From Clostridiales bacterium (GTDB taxonomy: Bacteria > Bacillota > Clostridia > Christensenellales > Aristaeellaceae), in assembly GCA_004557805.1 (NCBI GenBank), contig SFFS01000013.1, forward strand, positions 1 through 31,511: a stretch of DNA of 31,511 bases, in the 5' to 3' direction. Shown here one piece after another: positions 7,480-15,358 of the stretch (the first letter of the stretch is position 1; each line of letters starts with the position of its first letter). Made by a program: the position numbers and the translations under genes. Below the pieces are notes generated by a model that had not been told where the DNA came from, did no database searches, and saw only the letters and a list, made by a program, of their open reading frames with translations.

Positions 7480-8775
7480 ATGCTGGAATTCGATGTGGAA
7501 CAGAACGACTTCGCAACCATTAAAGTAGTCGGCTGCGGAGGCGCTGGCGGAAACGCGGTCAACCGTATGGTAGAAGCCGGCCTTCGCGGGGTGGAGTTTA
7601 TTTCGCTCAATACCGACAAGCAGGCGCTTGCGATGTCGCTCGCACCCAACCGGCTGCAGATTGGCGACAAGCTGACCAAGGGCCTCGGCGCGGGCGCGAT
7701 CCCTGATGTGGGCCGCCGTGCGGCCGAGGAAAGCCGTGAGGAAATTTCCCAGATGCTGCGCGGGAGCGATCTGGTGTTCGTCACCGCCGGCATGGGCGGC
7801 GGCACCGGAACGGGCGCCGCGCCTATCGTGGCGGAAATCGCGCGCGATCTGGGCTGCCTGACCATCGGCGTGGTCACCAAGCCGTTCGCCTTTGAAGGAA
7901 AGCAGCGCATGAAGAACGCCGAAGCCGGCATTCTCGATCTGATGGCGCGGGTGGACACGCTGGTCGTCATCCCGAACGACCGCCTTCTGCAGGTGGTCAC
8001 CAAGGGCACGACGATGATGGAAGCCTTCAAAATCGCCGACGACGTGCTCCGCCAGGGCATTCAGGGCATTTCCGACCTGATCGCTGTGCCGGCGCTGATC
8101 AACCTCGACTTCGCCGACGTGAAAACCGTCATGGAGTCGGGCGGTATGGCGCACATGGGCATCGGCATCGGCAAGGGCGAGAACAGCATGGTCGAGGCCG
8201 CGAAAAACGCCATTTCCAGCCCGATGCTGGAAACGAGCATCGACGGCGCGCGCGCCGTACTGATGAACGTCACCGGCGGCAACAACATGTCCATTGTGGA
8301 TATCAACGAAGCGGCGCAGCTGATCATTCAGGCGGCCGATAACGAAGCGAACATCATCTTCGGCGCGGGCATCGACGAGACGCTCGACGACGAAGTCCGC
8401 ATCACCGTCATCGCCACCGGCTTTGAAAAAACGCCGTTCCCGCCGCGCGAACCGGCCCGCAAGCCCTATGAGCGCGAACACGACCGTCTTTACGGCAGCA
8501 GCACGCCTTCCTATTCCGGCTATGGCAGCGCATCCAGCTACACTCCCTCCTGGCGCGCTCCCGCCGCCGAGGCGCGCACGCCCGTGGACGAGCCGGAAAT
8601 CCCGACCTTCGTCAACAGCCGCGCGAACGCCGCGCCGGTGCAGCCGCAGCAGTCGTATGGCCGCAGCGCGTTCATTCCGGAGCAGCAGCCCATCGCCCCG
8701 GTTGACGACGATCGCCGTCAGGGCGGCGTGGGCAGCGACGTGCCCGCGTATCTGCGCCGTGCTCCGAAGCGCTGA
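7480..8775 (+). CDS. ftsZ: Cell division protein FtsZ
   Basis: FtsZ is a tubulin-like GTPase that forms the Z ring. Of 431 residues, the GTPase core spans about 12-320, with GCGGAGGNAVNRM (nucleotide contact), the tubulin signature GGGTGTG (106-112) and the T7-loop region NLDFADV. A long Pro/Ser/Tyr-rich linker (about 320-415) separates the core from the conserved C-terminal peptide VPAYLRRAPKR, which binds FtsA and other partners. The ATG has an SD of GTGAGGGGGAG (7464-7474). That stretch is complementary to the loop of a candidate small RNA elsewhere in this window. A strong terminator follows, so ftsZ ends the transcript. Confidence 0.99.
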   Translation: MLEFDVEQNDFATIKVVGCGGAGGNAVNRMVEAGLRGVEFISLNTDKQALAMSLAPNRLQIGDKLTKGLGAGAIPDVGRRAAEESREEISQMLRGSDLVFVTAGMGGGTGTGAAPIVAEIARDLGCLTIGVVTKPFAFEGKQRMKNAEAGILDLMARVDTLVVIPNDRLLQVVTKGTTMMEAFKIADDVLRQGIQGISDLIAVPALINLDFADVKTVMESGGMAHMGIGIGKGENSMVEAAKNAISSPMLETSIDGARAVLMNVTGGNNMSIVDINEAAQLIIQAADNEANIIFGAGIDETLDDEVRITVIATGFEKTPFPPREPARKPYEREHDRLYGSSTPSYSGYGSASSYTPSWRAPAAEARTPVDEPEIPTFVNSRANAAPVQPQQSYGRSAFIPEQQPIAPVDDDRRQGGVGSDVPAYLRRAPKR

Positions 8776-8797
8776 GCCGCAGAAAAACGCATAAATC

Positions 8798-8825
8798 AAA
8801 GCGTCCGGAAAACCGGACGCTTTTT
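8798..8825 (+). terminator. Intrinsic terminator after ftsZ
   Basis: AAAGCGTCCGG (8798-8808) pairs perfectly with CCGGACGCTTT (8813-8823) around an AAAA loop, and the T-run continues to 8825. It starts 22 bases after the ftsZ stop. The leading A-run also lets it act on minus-strand RNA. Confidence 0.93.
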
Positions 8826-8863
8826 GTTGTCTGCCCGGACGGCGCGGGCCGCCCCGCCGTCCT

Positions 8864-9298
8864 TTACAGAAACTCACGAATGTCTATGACAAGCCGTTCT
8901 TCCAGGTGGATCAGCCGCTTCGCAATATCCTTGGAAACCTCGTCCGCCGCCGCGTATTGGTTCAGATACTGGCTGAGCGATTTCACGCCCATGTTGCAGC
9001 CGTCCGTCATCAGCTCCGCAATCGTCCGGTCGGACGGATCCATCCCCATTTTCATGTTGGTTTTCACCCACGACATCCCCTTCGCGATGGGGTTCGGCGC
9101 TTTTCCCTCGTCCTGATATTGATCCAGCAGCGCCTGAATCTCCCCCTTCAGCTTTTCATGCTCCGCCCTGCACGCTGTCAGGTATTGCTCGAGGACGTCG
9201 CTGTGGGCTTTCCCGAGCACGTCGTCAATGGTCAAAACGCCCATTTCAACGCCCGCGTCGCATTCCCGCAGCAGCTTGATCGTATCCTGTTCAATCAT
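8864..9298 (-). CDS. Small all-helical protein, possibly ferritin-like fold
   Basis: Not assigned to a named family. The 144 residues have no signal peptide or membrane segment and read as four amphipathic helices, at about 1-30, 33-62, 85-115 and 120-144. Acidic and His positions recur at helix-compatible spacing: GVEMG in helix 1, AEHEKL in helix 2, and HLEERL near the end. This pattern recalls ferritin-like helical bundles that carry a conserved ExxH-like stretch, but I do not see a full di-iron set. The ATG at 9298 lies two bases after a strong hairpin that contains the only SD candidate. It is read toward ftsZ and ends near the ftsZ terminator. A cytoplasmic stress or metal-related role is possible but unproven. 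Confidence 0.6.
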   Translation of the reverse strand: MIEQDTIKLLRECDAGVEMGVLTIDDVLGKAHSDVLEQYLTACRAEHEKLKGEIQALLDQYQDEGKAPNPIAKGMSWVKTNMKMGMDPSDRTIAELMTDGCNMGVKSLSQYLNQYAAADEVSKDIAKRLIHLEERLVIDIREFL

Positions 9299-9300
9299 AA

Positions 9301-9347
9301 AAAAATCCCAGCCTTCCCGATCATGATAGGGATAGTCTGGGATTTTT
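9301..9347 (-). promoter_or_regulatory. Terminator-like hairpin directly upstream of the 8864-9298 gene
   Basis: AAAAATCCCAG (9301-9311) pairs perfectly with CTGGGATTTTT (9337-9347), with a smaller inner CCC/GGG stem. On the minus strand the 3' arm runs into seven Us, immediately followed by the ATG at 9298. The arm also contains the only SD candidate (GGGA). It could terminate RNA from the upstream minus-strand genes, or act as an attenuator that blocks initiation on the gene. The plus strand also has a U-run after the stem. Confidence 0.7.
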
Positions 9348-9380
9348 CCGCGTTTCTTATTCCCGTTCGCGGCGGCGTAT

Positions 9381-9410
9381 TTTTTCAGGCGCGCCCTGCG
9401 CGCCCAAAAA
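9381..9410. repeat. GC-rich inverted repeat after the 9420-9764 gene
   Basis: GGCGCGC (9388-9394) and GCGCGCC (9398-9404) form a perfect 7-bp stem with a CCT loop. The arms extend as TTTTT (9381-9385) against AAAAA (9406-9410) across a small internal loop. It follows the stop of the minus-strand gene by 10 bases. The flanking T and A runs pair with each other rather than forming a free U-tail, so termination is uncertain. Confidence 0.5.
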
Positions 9411-9419
9411 GATCGTCCG

Positions 9420-9764
9420 TCACTTCCAGCAGCGGCCGCAGGGCGTATACCCCGCCGCCTCGGCTTCCGCGCGCGTCGCTTTCCGTCCGTCCTTCATCGC
9501 GCCGCAGGCAGGCGTTCTATGATAGCGTTCGCCGCTGCGCGGCAGATAAACGGTCTCCTGCTCACGCGGAACCGCTTCTGTCGGCGCGGGCGTGGGGACG
9601 GGCGCCGGCAGCGCCGCCGTCTGCATCGCAGGAAGCGCCGTCAGCCGGTCGAACCGCTCCGGCGCGCCGCAGAACAGCGCTGCGGCCAGAAAAACCGCCA
9701 GCGCAGCGCCTCGCAGCAGCCGTTTCTGCGACCGATTCAGTTTTCTGCCGCGCCGTTTCTTCAT
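9420..9764 (-). CDS. Membrane-anchored protein with a C-terminal Cys/His (Ada-like zinc) motif
   Basis: The 114 residues have a basic N-terminus (KKRRGRKLNRSQKR), one transmembrane or signal-anchor segment (about 18-34) and a Pro/Ala/Thr-rich linker (about 45-70). They end in a compact module VYLPRSGERYHRTPACG...GYTPCGRCWK. The spacing His-x4-Cys ... Cys-x2-Cys matches the small metal-binding module found at the end of many secreted nucleases and in Ada N-terminal domains. It is therefore probably an exported zinc-binding protein anchored to the membrane, of unknown partner. It starts 6 bases after the EamA transporter stop, so the two are likely co-transcribed. No other catalytic domain is present. 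Confidence 0.7.
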   Translation of the reverse strand: MKKRRGRKLNRSQKRLLRGAALAVFLAAALFCGAPERFDRLTALPAMQTAALPAPVPTPAPTEAVPREQETVYLPRSGERYHRTPACGAMKDGRKATRAEAEAAGYTPCGRCWK

Positions 9765-9770
9765 CTTATA

Positions 9771-10625
9771 TCACAGCTGCGCCAGCAGCGCCGCGCAGAG
9801 CATCACCGCCGCGCCGATCCCTTCGCGCAGGCTCAGCATTTCGCCCAGCACCAGCCAGCCCGACAGCGTCGCGAACACCGATTCCAAACACATCATCACC
9901 GACGCGACTGCCGGCGGCGTAATCTTCTGCGCCACAACCTGCAGCGTGTAGCCGATGGCGATCGACACAAGGCCGCCGTAGAGAATCATCGGCATGCAGT
10001 CGCTGATCGCAGCCCAGGTCGGCTTCTCCGTCAACAGCATCGCAACGGCCGAAAGTGCCGCCACGGTGAAATACTGTGCGCAGCTGAGCACCAGGCTGTC
10101 CGCGCCCGCCGCCACATGATCGACATACTGAATGTGCATCGCGAACATCAGCGCGCCCGCGATCAGCAGCCAGTCGCCCGTCTGCATTCCGCCCGCGCCG
10201 TCCTCGCCCACGCACAGCAGATATAGCCCCACCGCGCCCAGCACGGCGGAAATCCACACCCGCGCGTGCACCTTCTGCTTCAGGAACAATCCCAGCAGCG
10301 GCACCAGCACGATATACAGCGCCGTCAGGAACCCGGCCTTGCCTGCCGAAACCGTCTGCAATCCCGCCTGCTGCAAAGACGTGCCCAGAAACAGCAGCAC
10401 GCCGCAGGGAACGCCCGCGCGGATCGACCTGTGCCGGGTCTCCCTGTCCGGGCGGCGCAGAAGCGTCAGCGGAAGCAGCGCCGCCGCGCCCAGCAGAAAA
10501 CGGGACGCGCCATAGGTGAACGGACCAACGTAGTCCATCCCCGTGCGCTGCACGACAAAGCAGAAGCCCCAGACGATCGCCGTAACGAGCAGCAGACCGC
10601 TGCCCAGCCATTTTCTTTTGTTCAT
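9771..10625 (-). CDS. EamA/DMT-superfamily transporter (RhaT/RarD type)
   Basis: The 284 residues comprise about ten hydrophobic segments in two homologous halves, the hallmark of the drug/metabolite transporter EamA fold. The first half contains AIVWGFCFVVQRTGMDYVGPFTYGASRF and the second CAQYFTVAALSAV...PPAVASVMMCLESVFATLSGWLVLGE, the typical end-of-repeat motif. The substrate is unknown; relatives export amino acids or other small metabolites. The ATG at 10625 is preferred over an in-frame ATG seven codons upstream because AGAGGG lies six bases before it. The leader of about 200 bases is GC-rich and can fold, but I recognise no riboswitch class. The next gene (9420-9764) follows six bases after its stop. 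Confidence 0.88.
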   Translation of the reverse strand: MNKRKWLGSGLLLVTAIVWGFCFVVQRTGMDYVGPFTYGASRFLLGAAALLPLTLLRRPDRETRHRSIRAGVPCGVLLFLGTSLQQAGLQTVSAGKAGFLTALYIVLVPLLGLFLKQKVHARVWISAVLGAVGLYLLCVGEDGAGGMQTGDWLLIAGALMFAMHIQYVDHVAAGADSLVLSCAQYFTVAALSAVAMLLTEKPTWAAISDCMPMILYGGLVSIAIGYTLQVVAQKITPPAVASVMMCLESVFATLSGWLVLGEMLSLREGIGAAVMLCAALLAQL

Positions 10626-10803
10626 AAATATCCCTCTTGCTTGCATGGTTCCTCAGGACAAAACCGGCAATCCGCACGCTCGAACGCCAATATCCGCCCA
10701 CAGGGAGCCAGGCACGAACCGAAAGCGGCGCGGCCCTGCGGAGCAGCAAGGCGCGCCGGACGGCCTTAGGGATTGTCGATGCTGTTCTGATTCTAATATG
10801 ATT

Positions 10804-10847
10804 CGCGCGGCGGAGCCGCATTCCTGCCTGCCCGCCGCGCGTTTTTT
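10804..10847 (+). terminator. Plus-oriented intrinsic terminator with no plus-strand gene before it
   Basis: CGCGCGGCGG (10804-10813) pairs perfectly with CCGCCGCGCG (10832-10841), followed on the plus strand by six Ts (10842-10847). On the minus strand, after the Cys-rich gene, no U-run follows. The neighbouring genes are both minus-strand. It either stops an unannotated plus-strand RNA or blocks antisense transcription. Confidence 0.65.
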
Positions 10848-10853
10848 CTTCTG

Positions 10854-11345
10854 TCAGGAGCTGTACTGATAGGCGATGTGATCCGCCAGAAAGCTGTTGT
10901 TTTGAACGTAGGCGCTGTGCGGTCCGGTCGCGCCGGTGTGCGTCGTTTTCGTCTCGGTGACGGAACGGCCGTAATGGCAGTTGCTCTGCTCGTGCGGGCA
11001 ATAACCCGTATCATCCAGAATCTGGAGCGCTTTCGCCTGCTCGAGCGTCAGCGTTTCATTGGTGCTTCGCCGTAGAATATACCATTTCCCGTTCTCCTGC
11101 ACGGGCAGGCAGTTCGCTGCAAATTCGCCGTTGACGTGGCCGCCCGTCCAGTTCAGCCAGCTGTCGCCCAGCGGCGTATCGCTTCCTTTTGCATAATATG
11201 CATATACGTATTCGCATTTGAGCTTGCCGCCGTGCAGCGTCGCCGCAAAGGAAAGCGGCGCGGTGCCCGACACGGCGTAACAGCATGTCGTGGCGACGGA
11301 CTCGCACATCGCCATGAGATTTTCTCTGACAATGGGCTTTTCCAT
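10854..11345 (-). CDS. Orphan Cys-rich protein of unknown function
   Basis: Not recognised. The 163 residues have no signal peptide or membrane helix. There are seven cysteines (14, 21, 22, 44, 79, 116, 123), including a CC pair and the cluster GYCPHEQSNCHYG. The middle is aromatic (YVYAYYAKG, SWLNWTGGHVNG) and the tail is rich in Thr, Ser, His and Asn. The start at 11345 (MEKPIVREN) has an excellent SD (AAAGGAG), and a near-perfect promoter lies about 60 bases upstream. It is therefore a well-expressed, single-gene unit. Local base composition is more AT-rich than its neighbours, which may indicate transfer. It lies between the EamA transporter and the tlyA terminator. It could be a small metal-binding or redox-sensitive protein, or a precursor of a modified peptide; neither is shown. 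Confidence 0.75.
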   Translation of the reverse strand: MEKPIVRENLMAMCESVATTCCYAVSGTAPLSFAATLHGGKLKCEYVYAYYAKGSDTPLGDSWLNWTGGHVNGEFAANCLPVQENGKWYILRRSTNETLTLEQAKALQILDDTGYCPHEQSNCHYGRSVTETKTTHTGATGPHSAYVQNNSFLADHIAYQYSS

Positions 11346-11405
11346 TGAGGTCTCCTTTCGCGGAAAGTTTCTGCGTTTTTGTAACCCGTCGACGATCACA
11401 GCGAA

Positions 11406-11434
11406 ATCGTAACACAAACGTAATAATATGTCAA
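11406..11434 (-). promoter_or_regulatory. Near-consensus promoter of the Cys-rich orphan
   Basis: On the minus strand TTGACA (11434-11429) and TACGAT (11411-11406) are separated by 17 bases. The expected RNA start is near 11399, giving a leader of about 54 bases to the ATG at 11345. The region 11400-11480 is strikingly AT-rich. Confidence 0.85.
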
Positions 11435-11479
11435 CTTGTTAAGCTGTTATAATCGTTATGTAATTATTGCTAATTGAGT

Positions 11480-11504
11480 AAAAAATTGCCGCGCTCAGCG
11501 CGGC
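11480..11504 (-). terminator. Intrinsic terminator of the yicC-tlyA operon
   Basis: On the minus strand GCCGCGC, a TGA loop and GCGCGGC (11504-11488) are followed by AATTTTTT (to 11480). It starts 24 bases after the tlyA stop, so it closes the long housekeeping operon. Confidence 0.9.
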
Positions 11505-11528
11505 CAGAAATCTATTGCGTATCGCCTC

Positions 11529-12338
11529 TCAGAATGCGTGCGCATGCGCCTGCGCCGTCACCTGAAGGATTTCCTCCTCACCGCAGCGCACGCGTTCGCG
11601 CCCCTGTTTTACCAGATCGTACAGGAATTCGATGTTCCCCTCCGGCCCGCGGATGGGCGAATAATCCATGCCCTGCACCGCCCAGCCGATCGATTCGACA
11701 AACGCGAGAATCTCGCGCAGCACATCGCGATGCGTCTCGATTTCGCGCACCACGCCCTTCTTGCCCACGCGGTCGCGCCCGGCCTCAAACTGGGGCTTTA
11801 CGAGCGTCAGGAACCGCCCCTCCTCGCCCATCACGCCGATGGCGGCGGGCAAAATCAGCCGGATGGAAATAAAGCTCACGTCCATCACCGCGAGGCTCGG
11901 CCGCACAGGGAACATCTCCGGCGTCATTGCGCGCGCGTTGAAGCGCTCCATCACCGTCACGCGCGGATCATTGCGCAGTTTCCAGTCGAGCTGACCGTAG
12001 CCCACGTCGATGGAATAGACGTGCGCCGCACCGTTTTGCAGCAGCACGTCGGTAAAGCCGCCGGTGCTCGCGCCGATGTCCATCGCCGTCACGCCCGTCA
12101 CATCGATCGGGAACACCTTCAGCGCCTTCTCGAGCTTCAGCCCGCCGCGGCTCACATACGGATGCGGTGCGCCGCGCGTTTCCAGCGTATCCTCCGGCTT
12201 TACGGGCAGCGAAGCCTTGTCGGCGCGCTGTCCGTTCAGGAACACAGTGCCGGAAAGGATCATCGCCTGCGCCTTCTCGCGGCTTTCAGAAAGGCCGCGC
12301 GCCACCAGCGCCACGTCGAGTCGTTCTTTTGCTGCCAT
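11529..12338 (-). CDS. tlyA: TlyA-family rRNA 2'-O-methyltransferase (S4 + FtsJ-like)
   Basis: TlyA methylates ribose 2'-OH groups of cytidines in rRNA, which in some bacteria sets capreomycin sensitivity. The older 'hemolysin A' label is misleading. The 269 residues carry an N-terminal S4 RNA-binding domain (about 5-65), then a Rossmann methyltransferase domain with DIGASTGGFTDVLL (87-100, SAM binding), MDVSFISI and LVKPQFEAGRDRVGKKG (catalytic Lys region). The ATG at 12338 has an AGAGGA SD. It lies 33 bases after dxs and is the last gene before the operon terminator. dxs-tlyA adjacency is common in Firmicutes. The rRNA target cannot be read from sequence. Confidence 0.94.
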   Translation of the reverse strand: MAAKERLDVALVARGLSESREKAQAMILSGTVFLNGQRADKASLPVKPEDTLETRGAPHPYVSRGGLKLEKALKVFPIDVTGVTAMDIGASTGGFTDVLLQNGAAHVYSIDVGYGQLDWKLRNDPRVTVMERFNARAMTPEMFPVRPSLAVMDVSFISIRLILPAAIGVMGEEGRFLTLVKPQFEAGRDRVGKKGVVREIETHRDVLREILAFVESIGWAVQGMDYSPIRGPEGNIEFLYDLVKQGRERVRCGEEEILQVTAQAHAHAF

Positions 12339-12371
12339 AGAATCCTCTCTTTCCGGCGGCTGCGCCGCGCG

Positions 12372-14186
12372 TTATTGCAGCGCTTCCAGAATTCTGCGGG
12401 TCACGGTTTCCGCGTCCTGCCCGCACTGGCGGCGCAATCCCTCGAGCGAATGTGCGGAAGGCGCCGCGCCCTGCGCGGCAAAAACGAGCAGCCCCGGATA
12501 TTCCGCCCGCAGCGCTTCGCCCAGTCCGCCGTGTTCGCGCGCTTCCTCGATGACGGCGACAGGCCGGCATCCATCGGGCGGCGCGTCGCCGCACGAGGCG
12601 CTCCACACCGCGCAGCGAACGCCGTGCTTTTCCAGCCGCGCGCGCACTTCCAGTGCCGTCTCGACCGACGCGCCGTATCCGATAATCGCGCCCTCTTCTC
12701 CCTCGGCAATGCGCCGCCACGCGCCGATCTCGCCCGGCTCGCCGATCCTCTCCGGCAGCCGTTTGGGATAGCGGATAACGCACGGCCCCGCAAGCTCCAT
12801 CGATTTGCGAACCATCGCGCGCAGCTCCTGCGCGTCGCACGGCTGCCAGATCGTCAGGTTCGGCAGCGCGCGCAGCGCGGCCAGATCGTACACGCCCTGA
12901 TGTGTCGCGCCGTCGCCCGGCACGAACCCCGCATGATCGACCAGCAGCGTCACCGGCAGATTTTGCAGGCAGATATCATGCATCACCTGGTCGACCGCGC
13001 GGGTCAGAAAGCTCGCATACACCGCAAAAAACGGCCGCATGCCGCCCGCCGCAAGCCCCGCTGCCAGCCCGGCCGCATGCTCTTCCGCGATACCCACATC
13101 GAAAAACCGCTCCGGAAACGCCGCCGCAAACGCCGCAAGCCCCGTTCCCGTCGGCATCGCCGCGGTGATCGCCGCCACGCGCCCATCGCCGCGCGCCAGC
13201 GCCGTCAGCGCCAGCCCCGCCGTTTCGCCGCCGGAAACGCCCGCATGCGCGCTCTTGCGCGCCTTGCCGCTCTCGGTAAAGAACGGCGCGACGCCGTGAA
13301 ATTCCTCGGGCTTGCGCTCGGCATGCGCATAACCGCGCCCCTTCTGCGTCACCGCATGGACGACGACGGGCTTTTTCATCGCCTTCGCGTCGCGCAGCGC
13401 GCGCGTCAGCTCCTTTATGTCGTGACCGTCGACCGGCCCCAAGTACGCAAAACCCAGCGCTTCGAAGAAATCGCACGGGACGAGCATCAGCTTCAGCGTG
13501 CGCTTGATCGCGTCCAGCCCGCGCGCAAGCGGCGCGCCGATCAGCGGTACGCGCGCCAGCGCGCCCTTGACCGTCTTTTTCGTGCGGTTCCACTCGCGGC
13601 TGCCGCGCAGGCGCGTGAGATACTTTTCCAGCGCGCCCACGTTGCGGGCGATGCTCATTTCGTTATCGTTGAGCAGCACGACGAGCGGCGTGGGCCTGCT
13701 GCCCGCGTCGTTAAGCGCTTCATAGCACATGCCTCCCGTCAGCGCGCCGTCGCCCACCACGGCTACGACAGAATAGTCCTCGCCCGCAATGTCGCGCGCG
13801 CGCGCCATGCCCAGCGCCGCTGAAATAGCGGTGGAAGCGTGGCCCGTGCCGAAGCAGTCGTATTCGCTCTCTTCTCGTTTCGGGAAACCGGAAACGCCGC
13901 CCTCCGCGCGCAGCGTTTCAAACGCCGCTCCGCGCCCGGTGAGCAGCTTGTGCGTGTAGCTCTGATGGCCCACGTCAAAAATAATTTTATCCTTCGGCGC
14001 GCTGAACGCGCGGTGCAGCGCAATGGTCAGCTCCACCGCGCCCAGGTTCGACGCCAGATGCCCGCCGCGCTGCGACACTACGTCGATCAGCCGCTGACGG
14101 ATCTCCTGCGCAAGCGCACGGCATTCGCTGTTGGAAAGCGCGCGCACGTCCGAAGGGTCATGAATTTTTTCCAGATACATACTCAT
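12372..14186 (-). CDS. dxs: 1-deoxy-D-xylulose-5-phosphate synthase
   Basis: Dxs condenses pyruvate and glyceraldehyde-3-phosphate to DXP, the first step of the MEP isoprenoid pathway, and also feeds thiamine and pyridoxal synthesis. The 604 residues (family about 620) show GGHLASNLG (His43, substrate site) and the thiamine-diphosphate motif GDGALTGGMCYEALNDAG (145-162). The transketolase pyrimidine-binding domain contains VGIAEEHAAGLAAG (catalytic Glu), followed by a C-terminal transketolase domain. Two starts are possible, ATG 14186 and ATG 14180. The second (MYLEKIHDP) fits the family better and has a GGA-rich upstream stretch. The start lies inside the end of coaBC, overlapping by 23-29 bases, which suggests coupled translation. 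Confidence 0.97.
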   Translation of the reverse strand: MSMYLEKIHDPSDVRALSNSECRALAQEIRQRLIDVVSQRGGHLASNLGAVELTIALHRAFSAPKDKIIFDVGHQSYTHKLLTGRGAAFETLRAEGGVSGFPKREESEYDCFGTGHASTAISAALGMARARDIAGEDYSVVAVVGDGALTGGMCYEALNDAGSRPTPLVVLLNDNEMSIARNVGALEKYLTRLRGSREWNRTKKTVKGALARVPLIGAPLARGLDAIKRTLKLMLVPCDFFEALGFAYLGPVDGHDIKELTRALRDAKAMKKPVVVHAVTQKGRGYAHAERKPEEFHGVAPFFTESGKARKSAHAGVSGGETAGLALTALARGDGRVAAITAAMPTGTGLAAFAAAFPERFFDVGIAEEHAAGLAAGLAAGGMRPFFAVYASFLTRAVDQVMHDICLQNLPVTLLVDHAGFVPGDGATHQGVYDLAALRALPNLTIWQPCDAQELRAMVRKSMELAGPCVIRYPKRLPERIGEPGEIGAWRRIAEGEEGAIIGYGASVETALEVRARLEKHGVRCAVWSASCGDAPPDGCRPVAVIEEAREHGGLGEALRAEYPGLLVFAAQGAAPSAHSLEGLRRQCGQDAETVTRRILEALQ

Positions 14187-15354
14187 CCAGGATCTTGTCC
14201 GCCAGTTCGCGCTTGGTCATCATGGGCAGTTCGCGCACGCCCTGCGCCGTAACGAACGCGGCGACGTTCGTGTCGGTTCCAAAGCCCGCGCCCGCGCGCG
14301 TCACGTCGTTCGCCACGACAAGCGAAGCGTTCTTTCTGCCCAGCTTTTTCCGCGCGTTTTCCAGCAGGTTCTGCGTTTCCGCCGCGAAGGCCACGATAAA
14401 CTGCCCCTCGCGCTTTTTCGCGCCGACCGCCGCCGCCACGTCGGGCGTGGGATAGAGCGTCAGCGTCAGCGGCGCGTCTCCCTGCTTTTTGATCTTGTGT
14501 TCGGCGCGCTCCGCGCGGAAATCCGCGGGCGCGGCCGCCTGCACGATCACGTCCTGCTCTTCGCAGCGGCCCGTTACGGCGTCGAACAGCTCCTCCGTCG
14601 TCTCCACCGGCACGACCTTCACGCCGGCGGGCGCAGGAATCGCCACCGGGCCTGTCACGAGCGTCACGTCCGCGCCGCGGTCGCGCGCCGCTTTGGCGAT
14701 GGCATAGCCCATCTTTCCGGAAGACTGGTTTGTCAGAAAGCGCACGGGATCGACCGGTTCCCGCGTGGGGCCGGCGGTCACGAGCACTTTTGTGCCCTCA
14801 AGATCGCGCTTCGCGCTGAGCAGCCTGTCCGCCGCCTCGACGATCTCCGCCGCTTCGGACATGCGTCCGTCGCCGCTGTCGCCGCAGGCAAGGTGTCCCG
14901 AGCCGGGGCCGACCGTTTTTACGCCGCGCGCAGCGAGCGTCGCCAGGTTCTGCCGCGTGGCGGGATGCCGCCACATGGCCGTGTTCATCGCGGGCGCGGC
15001 GAGCACGGGGCATGTCGCCGCCAGGAGCGAGCTGGTCAGCAGATCGTCCGCGATGCCGTTGGCCATTTTTGCCAGCACGTTCGCCGTCGCCGGAGCGACG
15101 ATGAACAGATCGGCCCCCTGCGGCCAGCGTACATGGCGAATCTCCCAGCCACCGTCGCAGCCGAACAGCTTCAGTCCCACGGGGTTTCCGCTGAGCGCCT
15201 CGAACGTCGTTTCCGGCACGAACTGCGCCGCGTGTTCGGTAAGAATCACACGCACCTCCGCGCCCTGCTTTTTCAGGCGGCTGACGATTTCGCAGGCCTT
15301 ATAGGCGGCGATGCCGCCCGAAACCCCCAGCAGGATCTTCTTGCCCGAAAGCAT
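14158..15354 (-). CDS. coaBC: Bifunctional phosphopantothenoylcysteine decarboxylase / phosphopantothenate-cysteine ligase
   Basis: CoaBC joins phosphopantothenate to cysteine and decarboxylates the product in coenzyme A synthesis. The 398 residues hold both halves. The CoaC flavoprotein (about 1-175) has ILLGVSGGIAAYKA, the active His74, APATANVLAKMANGIADD, PAMNTAMW (121-128) and the reactive Cys in ACGDSGDGRM (146-155). CoaB (about 181-398) starts LVTAGPTREPVDPVRF and contains NQSSGKMGYAIA. The start lies four bases after the rpoZ stop and has no strong SD of its own, so coupling is likely. The gene overlaps dxs downstream. In many Firmicutes priA follows coaBC directly; here dxs does. Confidence 0.96.
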   Translation of the reverse strand: MLSGKKILLGVSGGIAAYKACEIVSRLKKQGAEVRVILTEHAAQFVPETTFEALSGNPVGLKLFGCDGGWEIRHVRWPQGADLFIVAPATANVLAKMANGIADDLLTSSLLAATCPVLAAPAMNTAMWRHPATRQNLATLAARGVKTVGPGSGHLACGDSGDGRMSEAAEIVEAADRLLSAKRDLEGTKVLVTAGPTREPVDPVRFLTNQSSGKMGYAIAKAARDRGADVTLVTGPVAIPAPAGVKVVPVETTEELFDAVTGRCEEQDVIVQAAAPADFRAERAEHKIKKQGDAPLTLTLYPTPDVAAAVGAKKREGQFIVAFAAETQNLLENARKKLGRKNASLVVANDVTRAGAGFGTDTNVAAFVTAQGVRELPMMTKRELADKILDEYVSGKNS

Positions 15355-15358
15355 CGGC

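Noticed and set aside
6340..8877. 845-codon open frame on the minus strand across ftsA and ftsZ
   Set aside because: It is antisense to two certain genes, His/Arg-rich and without motifs; long shadow frames are expected in GC-rich coding DNA.
10626..10800. Riboswitch in the EamA transporter leader
   Set aside because: GC-rich nested pairing is present (for example CTGC/GCAG inside GGCGCG/CGCGCC), but no conserved core of a known class (ykkC, SAM, TPP, preQ1) was recognised; GC-rich DNA folds easily by chance.
11538..13823. 761-codon open frame on the plus strand across tlyA and dxs
   Set aside because: It is antisense to two confident genes and shows Arg/His/Ala bias only, with no SD and no recognisable domain.
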